Translations under genes and position numbers: made by a program
The notes under the pieces: model-generated
Databases searched by the model: none
The model's input: only the letters and a program-made list of their open reading frames with translations
Told to the model about the DNA's origin: nothing
Shown: piece after piece, positions 24,516 through 36,109 of the stretch
Numbering within the stretch: the first letter of the stretch is position 1
How the letters are laid out: every line of letters starts with the position of its first letter
From: Isoetes taiwanensis
Lineage: Eukaryota > Streptophyta > Lycopodiopsida > Isoetales > Isoetaceae
Direction: 5' to 3'
Length of the DNA stretch: 64,000 nucleotides
Assembly: GCA_021234155.1 (NCBI GenBank)
Contig: JAJEKV010000004.1
Coordinates: 18,725,310-18,789,309, forward strand

Positions 24516-26090
24516 CATATTATTTGAGGAATCCAACAAACAAAAGGGAGTGGTTTGTGGATGTGTTTGTGTCCTAGTGTGGCTCACATTACCAATACTA
24601 GCCATCTTGAAACCATGCGACCACATTTGGGTTTGCTACCAAAAGTGGGAATGTCTAAGGTCCTATGGGTTAGGGTTCAATGTGGTTAGGGTTCAGGGTC
24701 CACGTGACGAATGGGAATTGAGAACAGGTACTTCCTCCAACATTGTGACCATAAACAAGGCTGAAGATGAGATGATGCACAAAGTTGAGATTTATCTTCC
24801 AATTCTAAGATACTGGCACTTGAAATCAAGGCACATTGGTTGCACCCATATTTGGCTTTTTACAAATTCACTACAGCTTCATATCAATTCACTGCATGCT
24901 TCATATTCGTGCCCCATATTCTGAAGGGTGCAAGTAATACCAACCATAGAAAAAATTAGTGCCTATGAATAGCCAAATGGCGATTTTTTAGGGTGTCTAG
25001 ACAATTTTTGCGACGAATTTTATGACGGGAGAATTTAAAAAATAAAATAAAAAATATCCATAATTAAAACAAGTACTCCATTATTTTTTAGGATTAGCCA
25101 AACTATTTTCCCCCTTTCCCTTAAAGAAAAAGGGATTAGCCTTTCTTTATATTACAATTTTTATATACTAAATCATTAATAGTCGAACAAAAATGAATTC
25201 TTATTATAGACTTTTACGCATCCCCAATTAATTAGTGGATTAGATTTTTCATAATATGGTTGTTAGGATATCAAGTTTTACATCTACATTTTGCATGTTT
25301 TAGGTCGGTTTGAGGTCGTTCTATCCTTTAGGAAATCATGTAGATATAGATTATTATTAGATTACACTTATAAGTCTAGGGATAGCAACAATCTTATTAA
25401 GGATTAGAGTGTGAATAACTTTATTTTAGACCCTAAGGGTGGCACTATGAGCATGAACGAGAAAACAATAAATAAGTACTATATGTGAATCTATTGTCCA
25501 TAACCAAAAAGTTTCCATTAAAGATTGTGCTACAGACTCATGGTAAGGATCAAAGGAAACCCCATGGAACAACAAGGATATGTGATTGGAGTTGGTAACT
25601 TGCAAAAACAGCTTTGGCAGCGGATCATATAAAGGAGCATTTCTCCATGAGAATAGGGAATTTGGACAGCTTTTTATAAAGGAAGATTTGTCCATGAAAG
25701 TAAGAAATTTGGACTGCAATTTAAATGTACTATTGCTGGAATCCAAATGGGGAGAGAAATATTTGTAGGTGTTGCAAAGCCCAAATGAGATTATAACATC
25801 CTATGAAAAATGAATTTGTGGCTTCCAACGCCCAATGAGATTCCTTTGGTCCAAAATATGCTGCCGCATCTCAGTTTTACAAATACCACTTTTTGCCTCG
25901 CATGTTATGGCAAAATAGGTCTTTGATAGAGATAATAGCCTATAACAAAATAAATATGAAGATTCTTTCGAGGCTTGTGAGATCGTGGTCTGCTGTGTGA
26001 GCTAAAACGGTTACTCCACAGATATCATTGCACATGGGTGACGAATTAGAATTTGCTTATGTATTCCTAGTGTGCATTGTTATACATAAA
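24516..26090. other. No gene recognised
   Basis: AT-rich DNA with only short frames (24550-24924, 25426-25746, 25586-25768) that have no family motifs. Two related strings, ATAACAAAATAAATATGAAGATTCTTTC at 25937-25964 and at 26278-26305 (28 bases, split here only for description), show a short direct repeat about 341 bases apart. Confidence 0.4.
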
Positions 26091-26116
26091 CGTTTTGGAC
26101 CTGTTCTTAGAAGAAA

Positions 26117-26600
26117 ACCATTTTTGGAGGTACATGGAGGTGTTGTACCAAAACCATTTTTGGAGGTACATGGAGGGTGTTGTACCTGCTGCAAACAGAA
26201 AACTTATATTCACATCTGCTTTAGATGGAGAGAACCGTTTGGCCAGCATGTTGCCTAGAACTTGATAGGGCATACACATAACAAAATAAATATGAAGATT
26301 CTTTCTGATTTGGGACATCCCACAGAACCTATATTCTATTGTACACACCTATCATTTAGATGGCCTCCCAAACTATACCCTTGCTTTAACCGTGATAATG
26401 GACCCATGGATGAAGAAACCATTTTAAAGGTACATGGAGGTTCACCCTGCTGCCCTTACCCTCGAGATTGGAGGGGTTGTACCTGCCGGGCTCGCCCGGT
26501 TTATCTTGATCCAGGTTTAGAATAGAACTTATGTACACATCTATTCTATTCTATTCTATTGTACACATCTATTTTAGATGGAAAAACCCACTATACTTGC
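26117..26600. repeat. Dispersed short direct repeats (AACCATTTTTGGAGGTACATGGAGG)
   Basis: The unit AACCATTTTT, GGAGGTACATGGAGG, TTGTACC occurs at 26117 and 26152, and in altered form at 26419. After the last two come related tails (CTGC or CCGGG, then AGAA(A)CTTATATTCACATCTGCTTTAGATGG and AGAACTTATGTACACATCT ... TTTTAGATGG). It is therefore a longer repeated segment, with a TATTC microsatellite (26540-26560) added in the second copy. Confidence 0.6.
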
Positions 26601-28320
26601 TTGTCTGTGTCATATTGAACCTGCACAGTAATGCTTAGGTTCATAACCTCTTGCAGATTGTGCCACATCTTGATCCAGGTATCTCCACACAACTTGATTT
26701 TCTAAGACATAATTTTATTCTTGCACCGAGTTAATAACTTGCAAGCATGTAGTATGGGCTTGGCTTGACGAAAAGTTGGAGCCAGCTGAATGAAAGGATA
26801 GACTTATCTTGATAATAAGTTGGAGTCAACTGAATAAAAGAAGCTATAATGACCCTTATGCTCTGGAAATAGGTAGGGTCGGTCCTTTTGCATGGTTCAC
26901 TGATCAGATAAATTTTCATAATCAAAGACAGAAATCATTTTTTCTAGAATCTTTAATGTTGAATCTTTAATGCCATTGTAGCATCTATAGATTCCTTGAA
27001 GTTGCCCATAGATGAGAGAACTTTACAATTTCAGCAAGTGAATGATTATTCTAACAGACACAAAGTTGACTGCATGTTTCAAATGATGAGATAAAGCTGC
27101 ATAGTACAAAAATCATTTCATCTATAATCTTAATGGTGAAGCTTTTAGCATATATAGATTCTTGAAGTTGCTAATAGATGAGAGAAAGAGTTCCAACAAG
27201 TGAATGGTTGTTGCCTGTTTTCTTCAGAATTAACCATGTCATTTGTCCAACTGGTTATTTCATAGTCAACTCCAAATACTATTCTAAAGAGTCGTCACAG
27301 CCATTATGCAAGGCATCTGCAATCTCTTTCAAGTAACTGATAAGGAGACAAGATCAATGTGATTGGGCCATGATATTTGTTATAATTTGTCAAGCTAATG
27401 ATGCTACAAGTAGGGTTTGGTCAATGGCATGCATTTCTAGAAACACTACAAAAGGCAAGGCAAAAATAACTTGCCACGATTATTATGTCAATACCTATAT
27501 ATTTCAAATCCACAAGTTAGCAAACACTGAAGTTGAGAAGCAAGGCAGCGGCATATGGTTGTTATTTACCTTCTGCAAACATGATGATTAGACATGCAGG
27601 TGCATCATATGGTTTCCTAGCTAGAACTGCCTACATACATGTCAATGTCTTAGTTAGAATATCTTGCATGCTTCTCTGTTTATTTTCATTCTAAGGATTG
27701 AGCTCTAATGGTTCCCAACATGTTATCCAAGCGCAACAAAGTAATTTTTCAAATCCGAGAGAACAGAAAGTTACATGTTGCCAGTTCTGCAGCATCAAGA
27801 GGTGGCATTGGCTTGTGGCTAAAAATACTTGTCTAAGAGGATTAACGAATGAAAATAACTTAGCAGGCTTCAGCAATTTTCTCTGCAGCTGTGCATGGAT
27901 GCAGATTTAATGTTTGACAAGCCATTTTCCTCCCCCATGCCATTATAAATTCTGGAGACATACATCAAGATCTTTATAGCTAAAGAATAATCTTCCATTG
28001 TGATTGCATATTGTACATAAATCCATCGGCTAGATTCTTAATATAAAGCTTGGATATGCACAGTACATACCAACAAAGAAAAAGCATCCATTTTGGCCAT
28101 GCTTCAACAATGAAGGATTGCGAGGACAAGTTTGTCCACTATTTCCGTGATTGAAATCTTAATGGCACATGTTATATGGCAAGTTTGAGCGCTTCTATAT
28201 TCTTAGCGCATTGTAAGTAGAACACCAATTAATTATGAATATCAACCTAAGTATTATGTTTCTAAATAACTGTTTAAATACTTACTGATTGTCAACTTGA
28301 GAACTGGATTACACTGCAGC
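26601..28320. other. No gene recognised
   Basis: Short frames only. A weak repeat is seen at 26930-27020 and 27100-27200: CATTTT(T/A)TCTA, TCTTTAATG or TCTTAATGGTG, ATAGATTC(T/C)TTGAAGTTGC, ATAGATGAGAGAA, and then AACAAGTGAATG. The DNA is probably an old tandem or segmental duplication about 160 bases apart. Confidence 0.4.
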
Positions 28321-28321
28321 A

Positions 28322-28487
28322 TTTCCAAGCATCTGCAACAAAATGGAACAAATATAACAGTGATATAATAGTCATATAAAAAATGCAAAATAGTCAGTAG
28401 CTTTTTCCAAGCATCTGCTACAAAATGGAACAAATGTAAGAGTGATATAATAGTCATATAAAAAATGCAAAATAGTCAGTTGCTTTT
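28322..28487 (+). repeat. Tandem duplication, about 85 bp x 2
   Basis: Two adjacent copies run from TTTCCAAGCATCTGC through ACAAAATGGAACAAAT and GTGATATAATAGTCATAT to AAAATAGTCAGT, with only four or five differences. No coding potential. Confidence 0.9.
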
Positions 28488-29004
28488 GAGTAATCGTGCC
28501 CGGCCAGCTCTGCTTACTTCTGTTATGGAATTGTACATCCTAGATTTTTAGGATTCAAAAATAATCTGGCTGGGATACACCAGCAGCAAATAGGAAAACC
28601 GTTTTAAGAATTAGAATCTAGAACTTGTTTGGCTAATGCACTGCCGTATGGAAGACAATCAGAGGATATGATCTTTGATTTCTAGGATTCAGAACATGAA
28701 TCTTTTGGAGAAGTCACAAGAACCTTGAGTGTTTTCTCGATAATGAGATCGGGTGGAGACAACAGAAGCACATGATCAGAGAAACATGGGTACAAAGCTC
28801 GAACCTCCAGACAAAATCCTTTATCGCCTTTGGGTTTCGGACTGTTACGATCACTGGATGCTTCCGAAGATCAAACCTACTTCATCTTAAATCTTGTTCA
28901 TTGCAAACCCTAGCAGGCCATCCAAACATGATTTGACCAAAAACGATGTTGGGCTGGGCATCCGGCGGGAACAAACAAACATGAATGCGCGCCATTTCTG
29001 TAAC

Positions 29005-29180
29005 AGCCGGCCCATATATATCAATATCCTGGGGATATTTTAAGTGCAAGTATTTATCCTGGCCATCAAGTGCAATTTTTGGGTTGCCCGTAGGGGGGCA
29101 AACCCTTGCTCATATGGGTTTTCGGCATATTCTAAGTATATGCCGGCATATGCCTAGAATATGCCAAGTGTTGCGAGTAA
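29005..29180. repeat. Palindrome-bearing element (GGCATATTCTA ... TAGAATATGCC)
   Basis: GGCATATTCTA at 29124-29134 pairs with TAGAATATGCC at 29155-29165. Between them TATGCCGGCATA (29139-29150) is itself a perfect palindrome. The whole 42-base block could fold as one long hairpin with a nested centre. The upstream part (ATTTTTGGGTTGCCCGTAGGGGGGC) is GC-skewed relative to the surroundings. It may be a MITE end. Confidence 0.6.
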
Positions 29181-30019
29181 ACTAACGATCAGCCCTGTTT
29201 CCCATCGCTGCTGTTGGAACCGCACAACCGGCATGAATTTTGATGTCATGCAACGATGAAGCCCCCTTCACATCTTCAAGCCCCTGTAGATATACAAGAA
29301 AAAAAGTTAATTCTCTTGTAAGAGGAAGAACATGGGTGTGAAGAACAGCTAAAAAAACAGATGGGGAGTATTTCACATCGAAGCAGATTATGGTGCAGGA
29401 GAAAATGTGCCCCTCTTATGATGATCCGGATGATGGTGAGCTCCCGTAGTTTGGGGCAAGAGGTTATTGGCAGAGCAATCTTTCCTTCCGGCAAAGAGAT
29501 GGATCGAAACGGTAACAGTTTCGAATGGAAAGGGAAAGCACGGTACTAATACAATGTCTTTCATGCTTTTCATGTCATTTTTATGATTTGGTAGATGCTG
29601 TTATGTAATCTCTAGGATTTTGGAGATGATTTCGTGTAATGCATATGATTGTAGATATTTACCATGGCTTAGATAAAATTCAATTCCTTGCTGACGAAGC
29701 ACCATCTACAGAATACCTTCAAAATACCATGACATAACGACATACAGGAATATAAAAAAGCTGGTGGAATAGTTTTGATTCAAGGAAAATGAAGCAAACT
29801 GACACTGAGATTTGCTTGTGATCCACTAACGTTGTTAGTCCCATAAGAAAGACCTGAGCTTGTTATAGCTGGCTTGTCTTCAACAATCCATGTGATTATG
29901 GCCAACACCAATTCTCCAATTAGAGAATCGGAACTATGGAGTTCATTTTCATGGACTTGTTTTCATAGATTGTACGTCTCATTAAGCACATCATTGTGAT
30001 ATGAGAAACTTTCAACTTT
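29181..30019. other. No gene recognised
   Basis: Short overlapping frames on both strands near 29182-29573 show no motifs. Nothing else is apparent. Confidence 0.4.
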
Positions 30020-30240
30020 TGTACTCTTTAGTCTAGTGGTAATACACTAGGTCTAGCAACTATAGGTCTCGAGTTTGAGACCGCCCAGAATCGCACTTTG
30101 AACTGTTGGGTGTCAAAACCCACAGACGCAATGTAAAGTGGTTGGGGGCAGGGCCCAACAAAGCAATGTAGTGTGGTCACATGTCCAGTTGGATGTTGCC
30201 TAGTGGTGTGACGTTAAAATACTATCTATCTATCTATCTC
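30020..30240 (+). mobile_element. tRNA-derived SINE with (CTAT)n tail
   Basis: The plus strand has an A-box-like TAGTCTAGTGGTAAT at 30030-30045 and a B-box-like GAGTTTGAGACC at 30070-30082, about the spacing of a tRNA. About 140 bases of tRNA-unrelated body follow (ending TTGGATGTTGCC, GTGTGACGTTAAAATACT), then CTATCTATCTATCTC. The body end and tail recur at 61386-61450 (inverted) and partly at 19925-19995 (inverted). Three insertions with the same tail identify a dispersed family. Confidence 0.7.
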
Positions 30241-30496
30241 TCAAAACCTGAACCTGTAAGCTCTCGCTTGTTTTTTACAATCTGTCTTCATAGCCCTATA
30301 CCATATTCGTTTTCTGAATGCAGAAATTATAATATATGATCTTGGCAGATAATACTTGTCAGTTTGAAGATTTGGTGAGCAATTTCTTCATGAGCTTGGA
30401 ATTCTAGATGCTTTTTACAAAATTTATGATAGCCAGTATAGTCTACTTTTTCTGCAGATATAGTAATATGGCTTTACTTCTGAATTTATAAAACCC

Positions 30497-31500
30497 ATGA
30501 TCCGATTGCCGTATGTGACTTCAGTGGCAGAGCAAAAGAAAATTGGTCTAGATTGTATGCACCTACCAAGCATCCAACCATATCATAATGTGGAGCAGGA
30601 AAATATCATAATGTGGACAAAGGCAGATTGTTTGATGCAGCTTTATGATCGTTGGTCATCTGTTGATGATATTGGGTCTTTGGATGTGGTTCACAAAATG
30701 CTGGAGTCAGATATGGAAAAAGGACGACTCTACTTCCGACAGTCACTTCTCCTTCTGAGGTGAGTTGTTTATCCTTAAGACTTTGCAAAGTTGTTTTCCT
30801 TATATATATGAATGAGAAGTTTTTAGTTGTAATTGTATGCTCCAAGTGGTTGATATGAGAGACCGGCTTTCTTTAGGCTGGCCTGTCCAAAGGCTGCCAT
30901 ACATAGTCTGTGTCTAGCACGCGAACATGCAAGCATTGAGCATGAATTAGTATATGAAGGTGGAATACTTTATGATACTGGCCATCGACAAGAAGCTTTA
31001 AAAAAAGCAGAGGAATCGATTGCTATTCAGAGATCTTTTGAGGCTTTCTTTCTGAAGGCCTATGCCGTGACTGATACTAACCTTGACCATGTGTCTTCTG
31101 CAAAGGTGATTGGATTGCCTGAAGAGGCATTCAAATGCCCTTCTGATGGACTTTGCAAGGCCAGGTAATTTTTTTGAGCATCCGCATAATTCCTAGATAA
31201 GCTTACACTGGTGTCACTTACTAGTTGCATTGGTTGTAAGTTTCTTGTATTTACATGTTTCTGCTTTATTCTACATGCTCTCAGTAATCTAGAAAGCATT
31301 TATATTTCTGAGAAGCATGATCTTGCTGGTGATTGTTATACGAATGCCCTAAAGATATGACATACAAGCGCTCATTAAGGTCTGGCACGTGTATTTTTTA
31401 AAAGGTGGAAAAAGAAATGCATATGAAAAAATAACAAAATTGGTTGAGAAGGCTTGCAATAGTGCATCAGCATATAATAAACGCAATATTTCATTAATTA
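30497..31500 (+). pseudogene. ETO1-like (BTB-TPR) gene fragment, pseudogene
   Basis: Three exon-like pieces match the C-terminal TPR half of plant ETHYLENE OVERPRODUCER1-like proteins. Piece 1 (to 30759) reads WTKADCLMQLYDRWSSVDD, GSLDVVHKMLESD and LYFRQSLLLLR. Piece 2 (30877-31164) reads LACPKAAIHSLCLAREH, LVYEGGILYDTGHRQEAL and KAEESIAIQRSFEAFFLKA, then FKCPSDGLCKA. Piece 3 (about 31280-31480) reads SNLESIYISEKHDLAGDCYT and GLARVFF. Introns are retained, so it is a duplicated copy rather than a processed one. Piece 3 has TGA at 31358 and TAA at 31376 where the family has Arg and Gln. The acceptor before piece 3 is also damaged. ETO1-like proteins are CUL3 adaptors that bind ACC synthase; this copy is truncated at both ends and cannot work. 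Confidence 0.85.
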
Positions 31501-31708
31501 GAGAAATTTCATTTTCTCGTTTGACAACGAAATAGGTCACGGTCATCTCCGGCAAACTAAAAAATGGTTGTATGCAACCAGAATGAAGCGTTAATAATTA
31601 GTAAACCAGCTTGAAAAAATTACAATCGCCGAAAATTGCCTATATAGATATAGCCTTTAGGTGTCATAACTTTAATTATAGGGTTCAAGAAGCATCACTA
31701 GTCCAAAG

Positions 31709-31722
31709 ATCGCCACGGCGAT
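31709..31722. repeat. ATCGC-N4-GCGAT palindrome, copy 1
   Basis: ATCGCCACGGCGAT, a perfect 6-2-6 palindrome preceded by AAG, so the left arm contains GATC. First member of a family that is confined to 31.7-36.7 kb. Confidence 0.8.
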
Positions 31723-31815
31723 ATTTTGGACAAGAAGGCAAAGCAAAATATAAAGAGTTTACTGCTTGCAATTACATAATATTTATTTAAAAAATAGACA
31801 TATCTTGTCTATATA

Positions 31816-31830
31816 ATCACCGTCGTGATC
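31816..31830. repeat. ATCGC-N4-GCGAT palindrome, variant with compensatory change
   Basis: ATCAC-CGTC-GTGAT(C). The fourth position of each arm differs from the consensus, and both changes keep the pairing. Confidence 0.6.
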
Positions 31831-31965
31831 TTTTAGAAAAATATATTCATGTAAAGTAGACAAACATCATAAAGTATGTATTTTCAAAGAAGTATAATTA
31901 TAAAAAGGTAAGTATAATTATTAAAAAACTTTACATATAGATTGACAGGATTAAAGCATGGTATA

Positions 31966-31979
31966 ATCGCGAAGGCGCT
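31966..31979. repeat. ATCGC-N4-GCGAT palindrome, degenerate copy
   Basis: ATCGC-GAAG-GCGCT, one mismatch in the right arm. It lies just before the 3' end of the methyltransferase-like gene. Confidence 0.45.
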
Positions 31980-31998
31980 TTCATTGAGTTTCTTTCAC

Positions 31999-34996
31999 AG
32001 AGTCTACATCAACGCCAAGCTATGCAGCTATTCTTCTAACATGCTCCTTTCCAGCGGCAACCGTCTGTGATATATCCATCTCTGTATATCCTGTAGTATT
32101 CAGCATATCCACATCCATTGCGACAGCTACCTCTTGCAGACGCCCTGACATCTGAGAACTATTCAACAATTCATCCTCCAATGCCATAGAGTATTCTGTA
32201 GAGCGAACCAACTTCTGCCTCTTTGGTGAATGGTCGCCATCTAGTCTCCCACTTCCAGAGGCGCCATCAGACATTCCTATATATTCAAAATTATGAAGCG
32301 GCTTTTCTACAGAACATGTTATCGCTGGCAGGATCTTTTCAAGATTTTTGTTCAGTGCCTTCAGCTTTTTGAACTGTGGGTCAGCTCAGCTGATGCCTTT
32401 TCTGTTTTTTCTAGCAGTGTCCAGGTTTCCTGTAGCCTCTCTTCGAAACTTTTCTGATCCAGAGCATCTAGTATTTGATCCATCTTGCTGAGATCTGTCT
32501 CCTAAATTATATTGATGTCCGGCATGTCGGAACTGCTTGGCTTATCAGGCATAGCATTTTCTTCTTTCTCTTCTTTGGCAGGCCTTGCCATTTTCTCTAG
32601 AGTTTCAAAGAAGGATCTGAGGAAATGGCATACCTTATCGTCCATATTCAAAGGAAACACTGCGTTTTCTTTGCATCAGAGCAATCTTGAAGCTGTACCG
32701 GCTGAGAAAAAATCAAGAACACAACCGTCCAGTGGAACCAGTTCCTTCACCATGTAGTAAACATAGATGTTTTTGCCTGGCTCTTATGGACGAAGTCACC
32801 TTCCATTGCTGCCCAAGAGAACTTGGGTCTACGTGTAAAATACTCCAAATATTTTTTCTTTGTTTTTTTATCCACCTCTTTATCACCAGTTAATGGATAT
32901 TTTGGAAGGGGCATGTTATAGTTGGCCTTGATATAGTCGAAATTTGCGTCGGCTGAAAGATCTGGAAAACATGTAGCTAACTCCTCAAAATTTCTGTATT
33001 GCTTCTCAGATATACAATTGATGTAGGACAACACTTCAGATGCATCAGTGACAGTGTTCTGATGTCCAGGGCCCTCTGTTGGCAATCAAAGCGGCCTGTA
33101 TAACCAAATTGAACTTTTAGAAAGACTTTGCCTTTGAGGATTTCGTCCATCAGTTGGCTGACCTCAGCATTATTCATTCCTCGAAGGTATCTTGGGAAAT
33201 TTTTGTTAAAAAACTCCTTAGAAGGCTTATCTGGCAGTTCCCCATGATCATCAGCCAGCTTCCGCGCTGCCCACTTGTTAACAACAGCTATAAGCTTGGA
33301 CCATGATTCTTCTTGCATGAAAAGGAATTGCTTTTTCATCCTTAAGTTCTTTAACCTTCAAGGTCGTTGTAGCTACTTCGACAAAATCCTGTAAACAACA
33401 GCTGGTCAAGATCGCAATGGCGATCTTCTTTAGCTGAAAATAAAAACTAACGTTCCAAGCGGATGATATTGCAATGCCTGTTGGCCCTTATGGAGGGCAG
33501 CCATAAGCATTGTGTTGACTCCAGTTGCTGGAGCTTTTCAATTAGTGGCTCTTTATATACTGTATCCGCGATAATGTCATTGCATTGTATGGATAACTGA
33601 ATGTACTCCTTATTGGAGAGATTTTCGTTTAGCACCCGGCTTCTTCGCTTTGCATAAGCTTTAGCCAATTCCAACCGTTGCTCGACATTACCCATCATAA
33701 TACACAGAATTTGTGCAGCAAAGATGTTGTGATTACCAAAAACAATATAAAAATTTATGTTCAACAGCTCCTCAAGGCGAGACCAAGTGATCAACTTCCT
33801 ACATTGGTATGGGACGACATCGGCAGACATAAGAACCTCCGTTGGGCACCCTTTTGAAGCTCTTGATTAACATTTGTACATGATCTTTAGACTGAACCCT
33901 ATGAGTTAGATTTGTGGGGGCTGTCTCACAATCAAAAATGCTGATCTTCTGGAACTAATTCAGTCCCATATGATAAAACCTTTAAATTTTTCTAGTTTGG
34001 AGGTGGTCTGTTCAGCAAGCTTCTTGTCTTCATCAGGATTGAACTTCAACTCATCAGGCATACGTGAAGCAGATGGCCATGTCAACATAGAAGTCATAGC
34101 TGTAGGGTTGGTGGATGAGGTGGAAGTAGACGAAGAAGAAGGCTGCCTTGTCTTTTCAGTATTTAAATTTTGAAGCTTAATCTTGAAGGTACTTATCTTT
34201 CTTGTCAGAGGTGCTTCTTGTACATCCAAGTCTTTAACTGGAAGAGGCATAAGCATATTTTGACCTGAGGGATCGACAATGGCATATCCGCCTGAATTCG
34301 TATTTTGTACAGGCTAAGATGACACTAAATATTCTTTTGAAGTTGATGATTCGCCTATAACAGCCAATGGGATCACGACTTTTTTTCTTGGCCACTGCCC
34401 GCAACCAGTTCGTGTCGATCTGAGAAGGCAATTTGTTGTCTTTTGTAGCCTTCAATACAATAGAAGGAGGTTTCTTATCAGCCGAAAGGCCCTTTCTGCA
34501 CATGTTGAATCCAATTAGTATATGTCTGTTGCATTTTATCCCAGACAAGCTCAACGAATTATAAGATGACAGGTTCTAACCATATCCCTTTGTACTAGTA
34601 GGTACCCCCTTGCCACTTGCAGGCTTATTCGCCTTCCTTGTAGTCATGATGGAAGGATCATAGTTTTGCCACCGCAAAACATACTCCACAAATTGAAGTT
34701 ATTGTGTATCCTCCACGGTCCAAATGATTGCATCCTGGACATTATTCTTCGTGCCTTCCCACATAGTGACTATTATGCCCAGTTGTTCAAAATCTTCTGG
34801 CCCCTTTCCGTTCCTCAAAAAGAGACACAAGTCCTTGCGGCGGTCTCCTTCCACATGTGGTTTGGCCTGGGCTATTTCCATGCACCACTTCTGACTTCGA
34901 TCAGGAGTTATGATCCGCATGGGTTCCACGTTGAGGCTGCGGAAAAGATCCAGTGCTGCAAGTAAAATATGAAACTGATAAGTAACACCGTTCACT
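31999..34996 (-). pseudogene. ParB-like domain plus beta-class DNA methyltransferase, degenerate
   Basis: Minus-strand frames from 34996 down to 31999 form one decayed gene. 34995-34600: SQKWCMEIAQAKPHVEGDR, then DAIIWTVEDT and QFVEYVLRWQNYDP (no family recognised). 34256-33960: LPVKDLDVQEAPLTRKI. 33950-33447: ParB/sulfiredoxin-like text, HRVQSKDHVQMLIKSFK, then INFYIVFGNHNIFAAQIL. 33339-32747: a domain ending RPKFSWAAMEGDFVHKSQAKT. 32760-32650: VPLDGCVLDFFSAGTASRLL. The HKSQ ... VLDFFSxGT order matches motif X followed by motif I (AdoMet-binding FxGxG) of beta-class N4/N6 methyltransferases. The catalytic (D/S)PP(Y/W) motif was not found. The C-terminus is helical and has an SPKRQK nuclear-signal-like string near 32225. 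At least five frameshifts or stops exist. A 63-base GT-AG gap at 33451-33389 looks like an intron. It lies divergently from the transposase-like gene at 36722. Confidence 0.6.
33408..33427 (-). repeat. Perfect 8-4-8 palindrome in a putative intron
   Basis: Arms AAGATCGC and GCGATCTT around AATG, each arm with one GATC. It sits in the middle of the 63-base candidate intron of the methyltransferase-like gene. On the minus strand it is preceded by CAGCTAAAG and followed by GACCAGC, flanks that resemble those of the 36.4-36.6 kb copies. Confidence 0.9.
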
Positions 34997-35114
34997 AGTA
35001 GTCAATGACCTGGCAAAGTGCACAAAAGGAATGTGGTCGCGATCTTTATAAGAAGTAGACAGATAAAAACATTATTAACTAGATATTATTTAGGATTTAG
35101 GAGAATGTGTTCAT

Positions 35115-35136
35115 AAGGATCGCGCCCGCGATCCTT
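35115..35136 (+). repeat. Perfect 10-2-10 palindrome
   Basis: Arms AAGGATCGCG and CGCGATCCTT around CC, followed by GTGAGCA. One of the two best members of the palindrome family, upstream of both divergent genes. Confidence 0.95.
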
Positions 35137-35176
35137 GTGAGCAATACATTAAAAATATTTTGTATATACTAGTGAT

Positions 35177-35198
35177 AAGAATCGCGACCGCGATTCTT
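35177..35198 (+). repeat. Perfect 10-2-10 palindrome, compensatory variant
   Basis: Arms AAGAATCGCG and CGCGATTCTT around AC, followed by ACAAGCA. It differs from the copy 62 bases upstream by paired G-to-A and C-to-T changes in the arms, so complementarity is kept although GATC is lost. Confidence 0.95.
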
Positions 35199-35514
35199 AC
35201 AAGCATTACGATACTAAAAATAAAGAAACACGGATCGTGAACTTCGTGGTCGCGATCCTTTTGATCTCATATACTGCTTAAAAACACACAACTAATGCTA
35301 CAACGACAGTACTGGTCGTGAAAGCGCGGAAATTACCTTCTTTCAAGGCGGTTGCGCGAGACATGACAGCGGTCCGTTTTCGCTGAAGGCGCTCAAAATT
35401 TTGTCTAGGCACTGGTAATTTGGACCGCGAAGGATCTGAGATTTAAAAGGCTTGTTAATTTATAGCAGGGCGGTCATTAATGGCCCATCATAATGACGGT
35501 CGGTAAATTAAATT

Positions 35515-35724
35515 TCATCGGGCGCAATAAATTCCGCAGGCAGCAATAAATTCTGGCGGCGGGTCCAGAATATTCGCATAAATGCCGGAATTGAAATTCT
35601 CATTCTCTGTACGGACGTCACCATTAAGTTCAAAATTCTGTACTATGGGGGTAACTTGTGGCTCTTCATGGGCCGTGATGAAGGACAACATAATACTCAC
35701 GGCACGTAAGTTTAAATGAGACAA
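35515..35724 (-). other. Short open frame, no family recognised
   Basis: A 69-codon frame reading MSHLNLRAV ... EEPQVTPIVQNFELNGD ... DPPPEFIAACG. Part of its upstream DNA is GC-rich (GGCGGCGGGTCC, read inversely). It may be the first exon of the methyltransferase-like gene or chance. Nothing supports a function. Confidence 0.2.
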
Positions 35725-36109
35725 TGACAGTCACAATATGGCATGGAAACCAAAATTTGAAATTCAAACTCAATTCACCCATCTAAATGGCCTCACCAGC
35801 CATTCATTCTAATAAAACTTGGGAAGGAGGCTTCTGAGGCGCTAAATAGGTATTCCAAGGCGATCGTTTAAATTCGAAGCATTTGAGGTGCTCATCAGGA
35901 AATGGAAGGTGATCTTCTAAATTTGAAAGCATTTTCCTAGTGTTTGGACTGTTAAATATTCTGAATAGTGAAAGCAAGCAAGATAATCTATTAAAACTTT
36001 GTTTTAATTAGATTCAAGGACATCTATTCCAATTTAAATCCTGTTATATCAAATACATGATTTAGAGAGTACAAGAAGCCCACATTTGCATCACATTCTC
36101 TTTAAAATG

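Larger units (their letters stand above)
31561..31998. other. Left margin of the palindrome-rich element
   Basis: AT-rich non-coding DNA that contains three members of the ATCGC-N4-GCGAT palindrome family (31709-31722, 31816-31829, 31966-31979). I see no clear terminal inverted repeat that would fix the element's left edge. Confidence 0.4.
35031..35270 (+). repeat. Further degenerate palindrome copies around the two perfect ones
   Basis: GTGGTCGCGATCTTTATAAG at 35034-35053 keeps only the right arm. CGGATCGTG ... GTGGTCGCGATCCTT at 35231-35260 looks like a member whose centre has been expanded by about ten bases. With the two perfect copies, four members lie within 240 bases, spaced about 50-80 bases apart. 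Confidence 0.55.
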
